Positions 1 to 6,544 are shown, counted from the first letter of the stretch. The stretch is DNA of 7,574 bases from WTAW01 sp050115915 (GCA_050115915.1 JASFPP010000188.1:1-7574), one strand, 5' to 3'. Numbers and translations are program-made. The notes: a model not told the origin generated them from the sequence alone.

Positions 1-2190
1 TCATGATGGTTTTAAGGATGTTTCCGTATCGATGAACACCCGTCCATCCATATGCGGAGGCACTTTGATACCAAAAAGTTCCAGTGCGGTCGGCGCAATA
101 TCAATGATCGATGGTTCCTGTGTGTTTAACTTGAAGTTAGAAAAGATGATACCCGGAACTATCTTTGGGTCTATGCAGTGATCGCCGCTCCATGCCTTTC
201 TGTTGTCTTCAAAGATCGTCGAGTTGACAACACCCGTCACCGAATCCCATGAGACTCTGTATCCTTCATTGTAGCCCACTATGAAGTCCGGGCAGTTCAC
301 GATGTAAGGTCCCCGGGGGATCTTTTCTCTGTCATAGAGCTTGGTGATGGCCACATCGCCCGTCTCGTCGTCTTTCAATCCGTTGAGTTTCTGCTCCAGC
401 TCTTCCTTAAGCTTTTTTGTCTCTTCTCCAGGATCGACGGTCCCCTGGGCTTCCCGTCCTTTCTGGTTGATGTATATGCCCCCGAGGCCTAATCCGTATG
501 CTTTCGTCCGTTTCCAATCGACATCTTTGAACCATTCTTCGCTCGTGAGTTTTCCATCCTTAAGGTTTAAATAGCCGTTTGCATAGAGCCATGAGTTTAG
601 GTTCACCCCCCGGCGGAAGGATTTGAATCCGTGGTCGGACATAACGATGAGCATACTTTTCTTGTTGAGTTTTTCAAGCACTCTTCCCACAAGGTCATCC
701 ATATCTTTGTAGAGGTCTTCGATGACTTTGGCGCTTTTTTCTATTTGTCCGTGCTTTAAAGCCGGATGCCTCTTGTCTAGATAACGGAAAAACATATGCT
801 GAATACTGTCCGTGGTTTGAAACCAGCAGGCCACAACACCCTTTTTTGTCTTTGCCATGGCGTTAAAGAGCATATCTTCGGATTCCTGGTGGTTGTCATA
901 AGCGAGTTTGATGAAGGAATCCTCGCTCAAGATGCCCTCGTTCAGAGCCCATGTGTCATCGGCTTCCCCCAGGGTCGTAAAATCACCGAGAAGTTTGGAG
1001 AGATAAACGGAGTAAATAAAGGGGTGTGAAATGGGGAGTGCCGGCTTTTCCGGGTCGATGTTGAGTGGAGTGAGATACATCTTGAAGTGTGGATAGATCT
1101 CTGACACATAAAACCGGCAGATGGCCCTCACCTTCATTCCCAGGCCTGGCCGAAAGGCGATCTTTACCCAGTCCGAAAATGTCTTGAGTTTGAGATCGAG
1201 GGTTTGGCCGGCCACATCGATGCGCACCTTTTCCTTCTCCTTATCACAGTGAATGGTCATCGGAAGGCGCATCTCCTCTTCCTTTTTGAGAAGCGTGTTC
1301 TCAGGACCTGAGATATAGGTCTTTACCATGTTGCCATCCATGGTCACCGGAATGATCATACCGCCTTCGTGTTTTTCATTCCGCCCGGTTTCCGATGTGT
1401 AGAAAGAAAAAGTCCCCTGACTGCCTTTGAGGTCTGGGGCACACATTCCCGAGAGCAGATGTCCCCTGAATTTCTCGGGAGGAAATGTAATCGGAATCCT
1501 TAAAATCGAACAGAAGATTCCGCTGTCGCCTAAAATTTTCCAGAACGGAATGCTTTTACGCATCCCTTTGATCTCAGGCTTGGAAAGGGGGATCTTGTAT
1601 TTTCCTAGCGGAAGAAACCTCTTCGGATTTCCGATTCGCGCGGAGGAGAGGTCCGGTAGGTAAGTTTTGGGATCGCGGCTGAGGAAGTCGAAAATGTTAT
1701 GTTTTCCGGGATGGCTTCCGGTCATGAACGAAGACCACGCTACAGGGGAGATTGCAGGTGTCGTTGTTTTTAACCTGGCGTAAGAGCCCTCTTTCTTAAG
1801 CTTGCTGAGATTCGGGAGTTTTCCCTCTGCCATGTACTTTTCAACAAGAGTCGGTTCCATTCCATCAAGACCTACAATCACCAGCTGATTGATGCGGCTC
1901 TTTTTGTAGGCCTTTTGTCCCCGGAGGAGACGAAGGAACAGACGAAAGGGCCAGGAAAGGAAGGAAAAGACAGCGAGGAAAAATGTCAGAAACAGGACGA
2001 GAAAGGAAGAAAGAAAGGCAAATCCCGCTCCAGGGCCTATGTAAGCCATTGCTGGAAGAGTGAAAACACAAACACCCAGAACGATCAAAACCGATTTCTT
2101 CAGAAGAGCGGAGGCTGGGGCGCTGGTTACCGATGTCGCTTTCGTTCCCTGATCGCTCCGGTCAGGCAACACTCCCTCTGTCTCGCTCAT
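1..2190 (-). CDS. Membrane-anchored alkaline-phosphatase-superfamily phosphohydrolase (COG3379-type, type I phosphodiesterase/nucleotide pyrophosphatase fold)
   Basis: Complete 729-residue protein, predicted to be a metal-dependent phosphoester hydrolase or phosphotransferase; the substrate is unknown. Seen: a polar N-terminus, a hydrophobic segment at about 33-49 ending in PAMA-YIGPGAG (signal-peptidase-like AMA|Y), a second hydrophobic segment at about 57-80, then a basic stretch (R83-R99). The catalytic domain starts at about 101. The superfamily's residues are all present: D109 in VGLDG, nucleophile candidate S148 in AISPVAWSSFMTG, D461 and H465 in TDSIQH, D519 and H520 in SDHGF, and H671 in SGDH. 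The C-terminal IDIAPTALELFGI (696-708) is the usual family ending. An extra region of about 150 residues (roughly 260-410) with a RFYVSEIYPHFKMYLTPLNIDP stretch is an insertion typical of the large COG3379 members. The ATG overlaps the upstream gene's stop (ATGA) and has GGAGAG 6 nt upstream. The family call is firm, the substrate and cell side are not. Sulfatase is unlikely, as no CxPxR motif is present. Confidence 0.9.
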   Translation of the reverse strand: MSETEGVLPDRSDQGTKATSVTSAPASALLKKSVLIVLGVCVFTLPAMAYIGPGAGFAFLSSFLVLFLTFFLAVFSFLSWPFRLFLRLLRGQKAYKKSRINQLVIVGLDGMEPTLVEKYMAEGKLPNLSKLKKEGSYARLKTTTPAISPVAWSSFMTGSHPGKHNIFDFLSRDPKTYLPDLSSARIGNPKRFLPLGKYKIPLSKPEIKGMRKSIPFWKILGDSGIFCSILRIPITFPPEKFRGHLLSGMCAPDLKGSQGTFSFYTSETGRNEKHEGGMIIPVTMDGNMVKTYISGPENTLLKKEEEMRLPMTIHCDKEKEKVRIDVAGQTLDLKLKTFSDWVKIAFRPGLGMKVRAICRFYVSEIYPHFKMYLTPLNIDPEKPALPISHPFIYSVYLSKLLGDFTTLGEADDTWALNEGILSEDSFIKLAYDNHQESEDMLFNAMAKTKKGVVACWFQTTDSIQHMFFRYLDKRHPALKHGQIEKSAKVIEDLYKDMDDLVGRVLEKLNKKSMLIVMSDHGFKSFRRGVNLNSWLYANGYLNLKDGKLTSEEWFKDVDWKRTKAYGLGLGGIYINQKGREAQGTVDPGEETKKLKEELEQKLNGLKDDETGDVAITKLYDREKIPRGPYIVNCPDFIVGYNEGYRVSWDSVTGVVNSTIFEDNRKAWSGDHCIDPKIVPGIIFSNFKLNTQEPSIIDIAPTALELFGIKVPPHMDGRVFIDTETSLKPS

Positions 2191-2202
2191 TTAAAACTCT
2201 CC
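2187..2202 (-). promoter_or_regulatory. Ribosome binding site and ATGA stop-start overlap coupling the two hydrolase genes
   Basis: On the minus strand GGAGAG (2202-2197) lies inside the last codons of the upstream gene. It is 6 nt before an ATG (2190-2188) that shares bases with the upstream TGA stop (2189-2187). Such ATGA junctions usually mean translational coupling, so the soluble and the membrane-anchored enzymes are probably made together. The overlap also settles the start of the downstream gene; the GTG and TTG codons a few residues further in are worse placed. Confidence 0.75.
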
Positions 2203-3482
2203 ATTAGAATGCTGGACAGGTCAGATATGGAAAGGTCTTGACCTTTTTCCCTGTTTGCCCAGAAAAAAGCATCGTCCCATGTATGCATCCCCTGGAGGTT
2301 TGTGCGCCCGAAGATCTCTTTCTTTTTGACGGAACCTTTCATGTCGAATCCGTATTCGGAGAGGACGATGAGATCGGGTCCGGATGGAACGCAGGGTCCT
2401 GAGTATACCTCTTCAGTATCGAACACTTCTCGAACCACCCTCCGTCCCGAATACTCTAGACGCATAAGCTTCGCTGCAAGTTCTTTTTTAAGGTCCTGTT
2501 TTGCAGAGACATCGACAGTCCCTTTGGGGAACTTATCTTTGAGGTTGAGATAGATCCTGTTGGGGTCCATGGCAAACGCGTGGGCGGTTTCGCTGATTTC
2601 CGAGAGGTTTTCAGGTGAAGACGTTTCGAAGCGGAGATATCCCTCCTGCTCGAGCCACACATTCAAATAGACCTCTTGTTCGATTGCAGCGAATCCGTGG
2701 TCTGAGAGAAGATAGAGTCCTTCATCTCCATCCGTTTTTGCGGTATAAGCGTCTACGACTTTTTCGATGAATTTATCGAGTTGCGCGTAATAGTTGAGGA
2801 ACTTGCCGTGGTACGTATGGCTTTCATCCTCATAGGCTGACCAGAGGATGTGCTGCAATCTGTCCGTTCCAGTAATGACGATCTCGAAGAAGTCCCAATC
2901 TGTCTCCCAAAAAGAATCAAAAGCCTTATACCGGCCTTCAAGAGTCCGGGCAAGGTCCTCCCACAAGAATTCATGATCTTCTCTGGCCTTGAATGTATCG
3001 ATGTCGATCTGGTATCCCAATTTTTCTAGGGGATCCTTTAGGGCGACAGGGGAGACCGCTTTAGCCATCTCGATGGCAACGAAACCTGAGATGATAATCC
3101 CGTTGATCTTCCGTGCAGGGTATGTGGACGGCTGATTGATGACAACAGACATCTTTTTCATTTCACCGAGCTTATCCCAGAATGTTTCTGCTCTGACATC
3201 GAGAAAGTTCGGGAAGCGCAGGTCATAGGTGTTCTCTTTGAGATCTGTAAAACCGAATATGCCGTGTGTTCCCGGATTTGTGCCGGTCATAAAATTCGTC
3301 CAGCTGACCGATGAGATCTCGGGAAGGCTGGCCTTCATGCGGTGGAGGTGGCCGGATTGGATCAACCGGCCCACATAAGGCATAATTCCTTTTTGGGCGA
3401 GGTCTTTGATCATGGAATAGGGCACTCCGTCTAATCCGATGACACACACCCTCGGTTTCTTTTTTTTCCTAAATAGACCCAT
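2187..3482 (-). CDS. Soluble alkaline-phosphatase-superfamily phosphohydrolase (type I phosphodiesterase/nucleotide pyrophosphatase fold)
   Basis: A 431-residue paralogue of the adjacent membrane-anchored enzyme, with the catalytic core but without its TM module and large insertion. A short basic N-terminus (KKKK at 6-9) leads straight into the first beta strand. Metal ligands seen: D18 in IGLDG, D207 and H211 in TDRLQH, D261 and H262 in SDHGF, and H400 in GMH. The nucleophile candidate is S57 in EISSVSWTNFMTG, aligned with S148 of the neighbour; the PGTHGIFGF that follows is typical of the family. There is no signal peptide or membrane segment, so a cytoplasmic location is inferred. The C-terminus stops at DLSSILMESFK, about 20 residues short of the usual ending (after the position of DIAPTALELFGI in the paralogue). 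The start ATG has GGAGAG just upstream (3491-3486). It is first in an operon with the downstream paralogue. Substrate unknown. Confidence 0.88.
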   Translation of the reverse strand: MGLFRKKKKPRVCVIGLDGVPYSMIKDLAQKGIMPYVGRLIQSGHLHRMKASLPEISSVSWTNFMTGTNPGTHGIFGFTDLKENTYDLRFPNFLDVRAETFWDKLGEMKKMSVVINQPSTYPARKINGIIISGFVAIEMAKAVSPVALKDPLEKLGYQIDIDTFKAREDHEFLWEDLARTLEGRYKAFDSFWETDWDFFEIVITGTDRLQHILWSAYEDESHTYHGKFLNYYAQLDKFIEKVVDAYTAKTDGDEGLYLLSDHGFAAIEQEVYLNVWLEQEGYLRFETSSPENLSEISETAHAFAMDPNRIYLNLKDKFPKGTVDVSAKQDLKKELAAKLMRLEYSGRRVVREVFDTEEVYSGPCVPSGPDLIVLSEYGFDMKGSVKKKEIFGRTNLQGMHTWDDAFFWANREKGQDLSISDLSSILMESFK

Positions 3483-3499
3483 TCTCTCTCCAGTAATAC

Positions 3500-3583
3500 G
3501 GATTATCCAAACTCGGTATGATGTACTGCAGCTTTAGCCGCTGCGCTTATATCTCCGTGTCAAATGTGACTCTTGAATAATCC
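3500..3583 (-). promoter_or_regulatory. Structured mRNA leader of the hydrolase operon (long-range stem with internal hairpin)
   Basis: On the minus strand, GGATTATTCAAG (3583-3572) can pair with TTTGGATAATCC (3511-3500). This gives 12 continuous base pairs including two G-U wobbles, closing a loop of 60 nt. Inside the loop GCAGC (3544-3540) and GCTGC (3532-3528) form a 5-bp hairpin with a 7-nt loop. The 3' arm ends about 9 nt before the GGAG of the first gene. No poly-U tract follows, so it does not look like an intrinsic terminator. I recognise no known riboswitch class. A role in translation control or mRNA stability is inference. Confidence 0.4.
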
Positions 3584-3611
3584 AAACAAAACACTCATAT
3601 TTAAAAGGTTT

Positions 3612-3639
3612 ATTATAAACACGATAAAAATAAAGTCAA
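3612..3639 (-). promoter_or_regulatory. Sigma70-type promoter for the hydrolase operon
   Basis: The minus strand reads TTGACT (3639-3634), a 16-nt AT-rich spacer, then a perfect TATAAT (3617-3612). Transcription would start near 3605, giving a leader of about 120 nt before the ATG at 3482. The promoter begins about 20 bp after the stop of the acyl-CoA synthetase gene, so the phosphatase pair can be expressed independently of that gene. Confidence 0.75.
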
Positions 3640-3659
3640 TCTCATTATAGCGGTAAGAC

Positions 3660-5783
3660 TCAAGAGAGAATGATCCTGGCATCGACGATGAGACAACCCT
3701 TGCCTTTTTCATAGACGATGAGAGGATTGATATCGAGCTCCTTGATGTCCTCAAAATCGGTCACAAGTTGAGAGAGACGTTTGAGGCATTCTTCGATGGC
3801 TTCGAAATCATAGACCGGTTCGCCCCTGAATCCATCCAGTATCTTGTGGGTTTTCGTTTTTCTGATCATGATGGATGCGGTCAGTTCCCGGATGGGGGCC
3901 AGCCGAAATGTTACATCCTCTAAGGCTTCAACGTATATCCCACCCAGCCCGAACATCAAGATGGGGCCGAATTGAGGATCTCTATTCATCCCGAGAATAA
4001 CCTCTTTACCCGGGGGAACCATCCGCTCCACGATAACACCTGAAATCTCTGCATCCGGCATCTTTGTCTTTACGTTTTGAATGATCGTCTTGTAAGCGGC
4101 TCGGACCTCTGTTTTGTTTGGGATGTTGAGTAAAACGCCTCCAAAGTCGAATTTGTGCAAAATGTCGGGAGAGACAATCTTCAAAACAGCGGGAAATCCG
4201 AGTTTCTGTGCGGCCTCCTCGGCCTCGCGCGCGGTTCTCGCTACGTAGGATCGAATCACGGGAAATCCGTAAGCTTTCAACACATCGTAAGCTTCGTGTT
4301 CCAGCAAGAAGGCCCGGCCCTGATCTTTAACGGTTTGAATGATCTTTTTTGCTTTTGTTTTTTTGACCTGGTATGTTTTGATTTTTGTTTTGGGCCTTCG
4401 AAGCCACTCGGTAAAGTTTTTCATCACAGAGAGCACTTTTGCCGCGGATTCGGGAAATCTGTAGGCAGGAATGCCGTTTGCCTCGAGGATATCAAGGCCT
4501 TTGGATACATCATAAACACCCAAATAGCAACAAACCATCGGTTTTTTATGAGTTTTTGTCGCATTGACGATTGCCCAGGATATTTTTTCCACGTCCGTAA
4601 ACGCTGTTGGGGTGAGGATGACCATCGCGGAATGAATATCCTTCTGTGATAAAATCTCTTTGAGTGTAGCTTCGTACTGTTCATGTTGGGCCTCGGCGAT
4701 CATATCGACCGGATTATTGATGCTTGCAGTGGGGGGGAGGATTTTTTTGAGAGCCTTTTTCGTGTTCTGTGAGAATGATGCGATTTTTAGTCCGTTTTGG
4801 ATAAGAGCATCTGTAGCGAGTATTCCAGGTCCTCCGGAGTTTGTGACGATCGCGACGTTTTCACCTCTTGGCAGCGGCTGGCTGGAGAATGCCTTCACGT
4901 AATCGAATATCTCCTCCAATGTATCTCCCCTGAGGACTCCACACTGGTCAAAGATCGCGTTATAGACCTTATCCGATCCGGCGAGTGATCCCGTGTGAGA
5001 CGATGCCGCTCTTGCTCCGAGGAGTGTTCGGCCTGCTTTAAGGGCAATGATCGGCTTGGGATTTTTTGGATGTGTCGTGATCTCTCTCGCGATCGACATA
5101 AACTCGCGGCCGTTGACCAGGTCTTCCAGATACATAAGGATGACATCGGTTTTTGGATCCTCTTTGAGATAGAGAAGCAATTCATTTTCGGTGAGGCCGG
5201 CTTTGTTTCCCATGCTGATAAACTTGGAGAAACCGACATTCGATTCTATGGCGTAATCCAGGACAGCCACACAAAGAGCCCCGCTCTGGGACATAAATGC
5301 GATGTTTCCCTCCAGCGGCATTTGAGTGCCGAACGTGGCGTTTAGCGAAGTTCGTGGATCTGCGTTAATCATACCCAAGCAGTTCGGGCCGAAAAGGCCG
5401 ATGTCGTAATGGCTAATAATTTTTCTGACTTCGTTCTCCAGTGCGATGCCTTCTCCGCCGATCTCCTTAAACCCAGCTGAAATAACGATCGCGCCCTTCA
5501 CATTTTTTTTGCCGCACTCTTCGAGGATGTTCGGGACTAGACGAGCGGGGATGATAATAACAGCCAGATCTACGATGTCAGGAATTTCAGTGACATTCGG
5601 ATAGGATTTAATGCCCAGGATCCCCTTAGCATTGGGATTGACGGGATAAACAATGCCCTGGAACCGGCTGTCGATGATGTTAGCGAGCAGCGAATGTCCC
5701 ACACTTCCCGGTTCCCTGGACGCCCCTATAACTGCGAGGGTTTTGGGATAGAAAATCGCATCCAGCTTATCTTTTTTTTTCAT
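3660..5783 (-). CDS. ADP-forming acetate/acyl-CoA ligase, fused alpha and beta subunits
   Basis: A 707-residue cytoplasmic enzyme that converts acyl-CoA, ADP and phosphate to the free acid, CoA and ATP; this is substrate-level phosphorylation known mainly from archaea and anaerobic bacteria. Domain order: CoA-binding Rossmann domain (about 8-135, with VIGASREPGSVG at 18-29 and FGPNCLG at 131-137), succinyl-CoA-synthetase-like ligase domains (about 150-455, with MSQSGAL at 164-170 and NSGGPG at 315-320), then an ATP-grasp beta part (about 485-707). The phosphorylated histidine of the alpha part is H263 in SSHTGSLAG; H543 in DILHKFDFGGV matches the conserved beta-part histidine. FGLGGIYVE (611-619) and DINPL (684-688) are further ATP-grasp hallmarks. 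Length is normal for the fused form. There is no GNAT domain, which argues against a Pat-type protein acetyltransferase. The ATG has AGGGG 6 nt upstream. Whether acetyl-, propionyl-, aryl- or branched-chain acyl-CoA is the substrate cannot be read from sequence. Confidence 0.93.
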   Translation of the reverse strand: MKKKDKLDAIFYPKTLAVIGASREPGSVGHSLLANIIDSRFQGIVYPVNPNAKGILGIKSYPNVTEIPDIVDLAVIIIPARLVPNILEECGKKNVKGAIVISAGFKEIGGEGIALENEVRKIISHYDIGLFGPNCLGMINADPRTSLNATFGTQMPLEGNIAFMSQSGALCVAVLDYAIESNVGFSKFISMGNKAGLTENELLLYLKEDPKTDVILMYLEDLVNGREFMSIAREITTHPKNPKPIIALKAGRTLLGARAASSHTGSLAGSDKVYNAIFDQCGVLRGDTLEEIFDYVKAFSSQPLPRGENVAIVTNSGGPGILATDALIQNGLKIASFSQNTKKALKKILPPTASINNPVDMIAEAQHEQYEATLKEILSQKDIHSAMVILTPTAFTDVEKISWAIVNATKTHKKPMVCCYLGVYDVSKGLDILEANGIPAYRFPESAAKVLSVMKNFTEWLRRPKTKIKTYQVKKTKAKKIIQTVKDQGRAFLLEHEAYDVLKAYGFPVIRSYVARTAREAEEAAQKLGFPAVLKIVSPDILHKFDFGGVLLNIPNKTEVRAAYKTIIQNVKTKMPDAEISGVIVERMVPPGKEVILGMNRDPQFGPILMFGLGGIYVEALEDVTFRLAPIRELTASIMIRKTKTHKILDGFRGEPVYDFEAIEECLKRLSQLVTDFEDIKELDINPLIVYEKGKGCLIVDARIILS

Positions 5784-5814
5784 GTCGGGCCCCTGAAATC
5801 ATTGGTTTGCCTTC

Positions 5815-5843
5815 ATTATAGTTTTCTCCGTTAAAAATTGGAA
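5815..5843 (-). promoter_or_regulatory. Probable promoter of the acyl-CoA synthetase gene
   Basis: A perfect TATAAT -10 box lies on the minus strand (5820-5815). At 17 nt spacing the -35 position is a poor TTCCAA (5843-5838). Transcription would begin near 5808, about 25 nt before the ATG, leaving room only for the AGGGG ribosome site (5794-5790). The weak -35 suggests low basal activity or an activator, but no operator is recognisable. Confidence 0.5.
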
Positions 5844-5872
5844 TATAAATGACACAGAGAGTCCATAGAATG

Positions 5873-5906
5873 TTGGCTTGTCTCACCTGGAATCCTATGT
5901 TATATT
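5873..5906 (+). promoter_or_regulatory. Probable promoter of the thioredoxin-like/DUF362 operon
   Basis: Two overlapping sigma70-like pairs fit with ideal 17-nt spacing: TTGGCT (5873-5878) with TATGTT (5896-5901), and TTGTCT (5878-5883) with TATATT (5901-5906). Either would start transcription about 75-85 nt before the GTG at 5993. The start is divergent from that of the acyl-CoA synthetase gene. Two overlapping palindromes, TTGATCAA (5928-5935) and CAAGCTTG (5933-5940), lie just downstream and could be an operator, though such short palindromes also occur by chance. Confidence 0.4.
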
Positions 5907-5979
5907 CACCGTGATATTTTTTTCGCATTGATCAAGCTTGCCTGTCTGGGAGGAAATGTTCACTGTATTTATAACTGTA

Positions 5980-5986
5980 GGGGAGG
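5980..5986 (+). promoter_or_regulatory. Ribosome binding site deciding a GTG start
   Basis: GGGGAGG is 6 nt before GTG at 5993. This strong, well-spaced site supports the GTG start of the zinc-ribbon thioredoxin-like gene; no in-frame ATG offers a better start, and a later start would remove the first zinc cysteines. Confidence 0.7.
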
Positions 5987-5992
5987 AAAAGA

Positions 5993-6436
5993 GTGACGAC
6001 CGAAGAAAAAGTAAAGGTTAGCTGTCTCAATTGCGGAACCACGAACAATGCTCCACTGAACGCCCGCGGTAAAAAAGTCGTTTGCGGTCGGTGCAAAGAA
6101 GAACTCCCCCCACCGGGCGAAGTGGTTGAGCCTAAAGCCAATCAAGCCTATGCGCTTTTCCAAAAATCGGCGATTCCTGTACTGGCGGATTTCTGCTCGA
6201 TGGCTTCGCTATCCTGTGAATTGATGCATTCTGTAGTCATGAGTTTAGCCGAACGCAGGATGGGAGAGCTCATGGTCGCCCGGATCAATGTGGAAGAACA
6301 GCCTGACCTGGCTGCGGCATTCGGGATTCAGGAGGTTCCGACTTACCTGATTCTTTCCAGGGGAAATGAGAGAGCTCGCTCCGTTGGTGAGATGGCAGAG
6401 ACAGATTTTTCCCTCTGGGTCGCTAAATTTACTTGA
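5993..6436 (+). CDS. Zinc-ribbon thioredoxin-fold protein with degenerate active site (TrxC/thioredoxin-2-like architecture)
   Basis: 147 residues in two parts. The N-terminal zinc ribbon has C11-x2-C14 and C31-x2-C34, spaced as in thioredoxin 2. A thioredoxin fold follows (about 52-147): strand IPVLADF (61-67), the active-site helix, strand VARINVEEQPDLAAAFGI (95-112), the conserved cis-proline P116 in EVPTYLIL, and VGEM (131-134) at the position of the usual VG turn. The canonical W-C-G-P-C is replaced by A71-S72-L73-S74-C75: the attacking cysteine is serine, the glycine and proline are lost, and only the second cysteine remains. C68 occupies the place of the usual tryptophan after DF. Normal disulfide reductase activity is therefore doubtful; a chaperone, binding or monothiol role is inference. 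No signal peptide is seen, so it is cytoplasmic. The DUF362 gene follows on the same strand after 108 bp, probably in the same operon. Confidence 0.85.
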   Translation: MTTEEKVKVSCLNCGTTNNAPLNARGKKVVCGRCKEELPPPGEVVEPKANQAYALFQKSAIPVLADFCSMASLSCELMHSVVMSLAERRMGELMVARINVEEQPDLAAAFGIQEVPTYLILSRGNERARSVGEMAETDFSLWVAKFT

Positions 6437-6460
6437 TAAATGGATCATTTAAAGCTTTTT
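6437..6460 (+). terminator. Weak AT-rich hairpin followed by T run after the thioredoxin-like gene
   Basis: TAAATG (6437-6442), loop GAT, CATTTA (6446-6451), followed within 5 nt by TTTTT (6456-6460). The stem is only 6 bp and mostly A-T, so any termination would be partial; it may tune read-through into the DUF362 gene. Confidence 0.2.
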
Positions 6461-6509
6461 CTGTCTGTATTTATAGGTGTGCACTTTTTTAAATAAACAT
6501 CGAAGCCGG

Positions 6510-6538
6510 CGAAACGCGCGTCGTTTTCGATAGAGGAG
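6510..6538 (+). promoter_or_regulatory. Leader hairpin and strong ribosome binding site of the DUF362 gene
   Basis: CGAAACG (6510-6516) pairs with CGTTTTCG (6522-6529) as a 7-bp stem with one bulged T. It ends 4 nt before AGGAG (6534-6538), which is 6 nt before ATG 6545. The ribosome site strongly supports this start and thus inclusion of the twin-arginine segment. The hairpin may insulate or expose the ribosome site; that role is inference. I could not identify a convincing separate promoter in the 108-bp gap. Confidence 0.4.
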
Positions 6539-6544
6539 AAAGGA

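Noticed and set aside
1..2190. Sulfatase or phosphoglycerate mutase assignment for the AP-superfamily genes
   Set aside because: No CxPxR sulfatase signature, and the motif spacing (GLDG, SPVAW, SDHGF) with the large inserted domain fits COG3379/type I phosphodiesterase better than iPGM.
1915..2241. 108-codon plus-strand open frame
   Set aside because: Antisense to the N-terminal part of the membrane-anchored hydrolase; its Lys/Glu-rich composition is the complement of the hydrophobic TM codons.
3483..3659. Intrinsic terminator between the acyl-CoA synthetase gene and the hydrolase operon
   Set aside because: The only hairpins found lie downstream of the promoter inside the leader and are not followed by a U run on the minus strand.
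4155..4649. 164-codon plus-strand open frame
   Set aside because: Lies wholly opposite the acyl-CoA synthetase gene, whose product has full family motifs across the stretch; the plus-strand translation shows no domain and no ribosome site was found.
3660..5783. Protein acetyltransferase (Pat-like) for the acyl-CoA synthetase gene
   Set aside because: The chain ends with the ATP-grasp part and has no GNAT domain, while both catalytic histidine motifs are intact.
5956..6021. 21-codon frame starting ATG 5956 as a separate gene
   Set aside because: The ribosome site is only 2 nt from the ATG and the frame overlaps the thioredoxin-like gene; kept only as a possible upstream ORF.
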